From: Lysobacterales bacterium UBA2790
GTDB lineage: Bacteria > Pseudomonadota > Gammaproteobacteria > Xanthomonadales > Xanthomonadaceae
DNA: 6,025 bases
Reading direction: 5' to 3'
NCBI GenBank assembly: GCA_002352135.1
Contig: DEHW01000036.1
Location: forward strand, 1-6,025
The notes beneath the pieces were generated by a model. That model was given only the letters and a program-made list of their open reading frames with translations, did not search any database and was not told where the DNA came from. Every line of letters begins with the position of its first letter. The first letter of the stretch is position 1. Positions 5,398 to 6,025 of the stretch are shown here, one piece after another. The translations under genes were made by a program, and so were the position numbers.

Positions 5398-6000
5398 ATG
5401 GCTGACGACACTCTGATGACTCGCAACCCCACTGCACCCAAGATCTCGCTTACACGTCGACGCCTGCTGATCGGTTCCAGCGCACTCGCTTTGACCGCGC
5501 TTGGCGTCGGCGTACAGCGCCTGCACCACGTCGACGCGAACGACCGCGACCTGCGCTTTGCCAGCCTCGACGCAGCGAAAGCGGAGCTGCAACGTCTGGC
5601 AACCGCCGCCACGCGCAAGTCATTCACCGCCTGGGAGTGGGCACCAACGCTCGTGCATTGCGCGCAAAGCATCGAGTACTCATTGCAAGGATTTCCGCAA
5701 ACGAAGTCCGCGCTGTTCCAGCACACGGTGGGCGCTGCCGCCTTCGCCGTCTTCGCGTGGCAGGGCCGCATGCATCACACCCTCGCCGAACCCATCCCCG
5801 GCGCACCGCCACTGCCCGACGACAACCGCGACGCCGACAACGCACTCGCCCGCATTCTTCAAGCCATCGACCAGTTTCAAGCGCATACCGGCCCACTGCA
5901 GCCACACTTTGCCTATGGCACCTTGTCGAAACCCGACTACGAAGCCGCCCACGCGATGCACCTCGCCTCGCACCTCGGCTTTTTTCATGCCGAGGCTTGA
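5398..6000 (+). CDS. DUF1569 domain protein with Tat signal, predicted DinB-like fold
   Basis: The 200 residues match the DUF1569 family (from memory, PF07606), whose members are of unknown function and resemble the DinB/YfiT four-helix metal-binding fold. Residues 19-24 (TRRRLL), followed by IGSSALALTALGVG, form a twin-arginine signal, so the protein is probably folded with its cofactor in the cytoplasm and exported to the periplasm. Family signatures follow: FASLDAAKAELQRL (54-67), HCAQSIEYSLQGFP (87-100), the KSALFQHTVG region, EPIPGAPPLP (131-140), HFAYGTLSKPDYEAAHAMHLASHL (170-193, here described by its key residues F, Y, K, H). H87 with H188 and H192 (an HxxxH in HLASH) are candidate metal ligands. 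The start is uncertain: ATG 5398 and ATG 5416 (194 residues) both keep the Tat signal and neither has a clear ribosome binding site. The frame is open back to 4861, but that extension would bury the signal and runs antisense to the membrane gene. Confidence 0.87.
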   Translation: MADDTLMTRNPTAPKISLTRRRLLIGSSALALTALGVGVQRLHHVDANDRDLRFASLDAAKAELQRLATAATRKSFTAWEWAPTLVHCAQSIEYSLQGFPQTKSALFQHTVGAAAFAVFAWQGRMHHTLAEPIPGAPPLPDDNRDADNALARILQAIDQFQAHTGPLQPHFAYGTLSKPDYEAAHAMHLASHLGFFHAEA

Positions 6001-6025
6001 GCGTACCTGATTAGCGCGATCCGTC

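Overview
The window looks like chromosomal DNA from a GC-rich Gram-negative bacterium. The best guess is a gammaproteobacterium of the Xanthomonadales/Lysobacterales kind (Dokdonella, Ahniella and relatives). The reasons are a bacterial enhancer-binding protein, a bacterial-type thiopurine methyltransferase, and two exported proteins that both end in an F-R-N-G-F-E tail, a kind of ending I recall from that order. The placement is inference. No tRNA, rRNA, CRISPR array, insertion sequence or prophage gene is visible.

Layout, left to right. (1) 2-622, plus strand: the C-terminal part of a sigma-54-dependent regulator, cut by the window edge. (2) 668-699: an 11-bp perfect inverted repeat made of two near-identical small dyads, directly against the ribosome binding site of the next gene. 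(3) 710-2170, plus: a secreted right-handed beta-helix protein with a choice-of-anchor Q-like end and the FRNGFE tail. (4) 2287-2916, plus, GTG start: thiopurine S-methyltransferase. (5) 2917-3094: a convergent intergenic stretch with three inverted repeats. (6) 3095-4711, minus: a secreted protein of three tandem modules of about 170 residues, again ending in FRNGFE. (7) 4712-4884: its upstream region, with a good ribosome binding site, a 17-bp imperfect dyad and a 9-bp direct repeat array. (8) 4885-5157, minus: a small predicted three-helix membrane protein without an ATG start. (9) 5158-5397: a divergent intergenic region with no convincing element. (10) 5398-6000, plus: a Tat-exported DUF1569 (DinB-like fold) protein. 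The last 25 bases hold nothing I can identify.

The genes do not form one evident pathway. The clearest link is that two structurally unrelated exported proteins, on opposite strands about 0.9 kb apart at their 3' ends, share the tail E-A-[L/M]-F-R-N-G-F-E. This suggests a common sorting or surface-attachment route. The methyltransferase between them and the DUF1569 protein look like independent housekeeping or detoxification genes. I see no defence system or other obviously new multi-gene system. The points most worth following are the shared tail, the triple-module protein, and the structured leaders in front of the two tagged genes.
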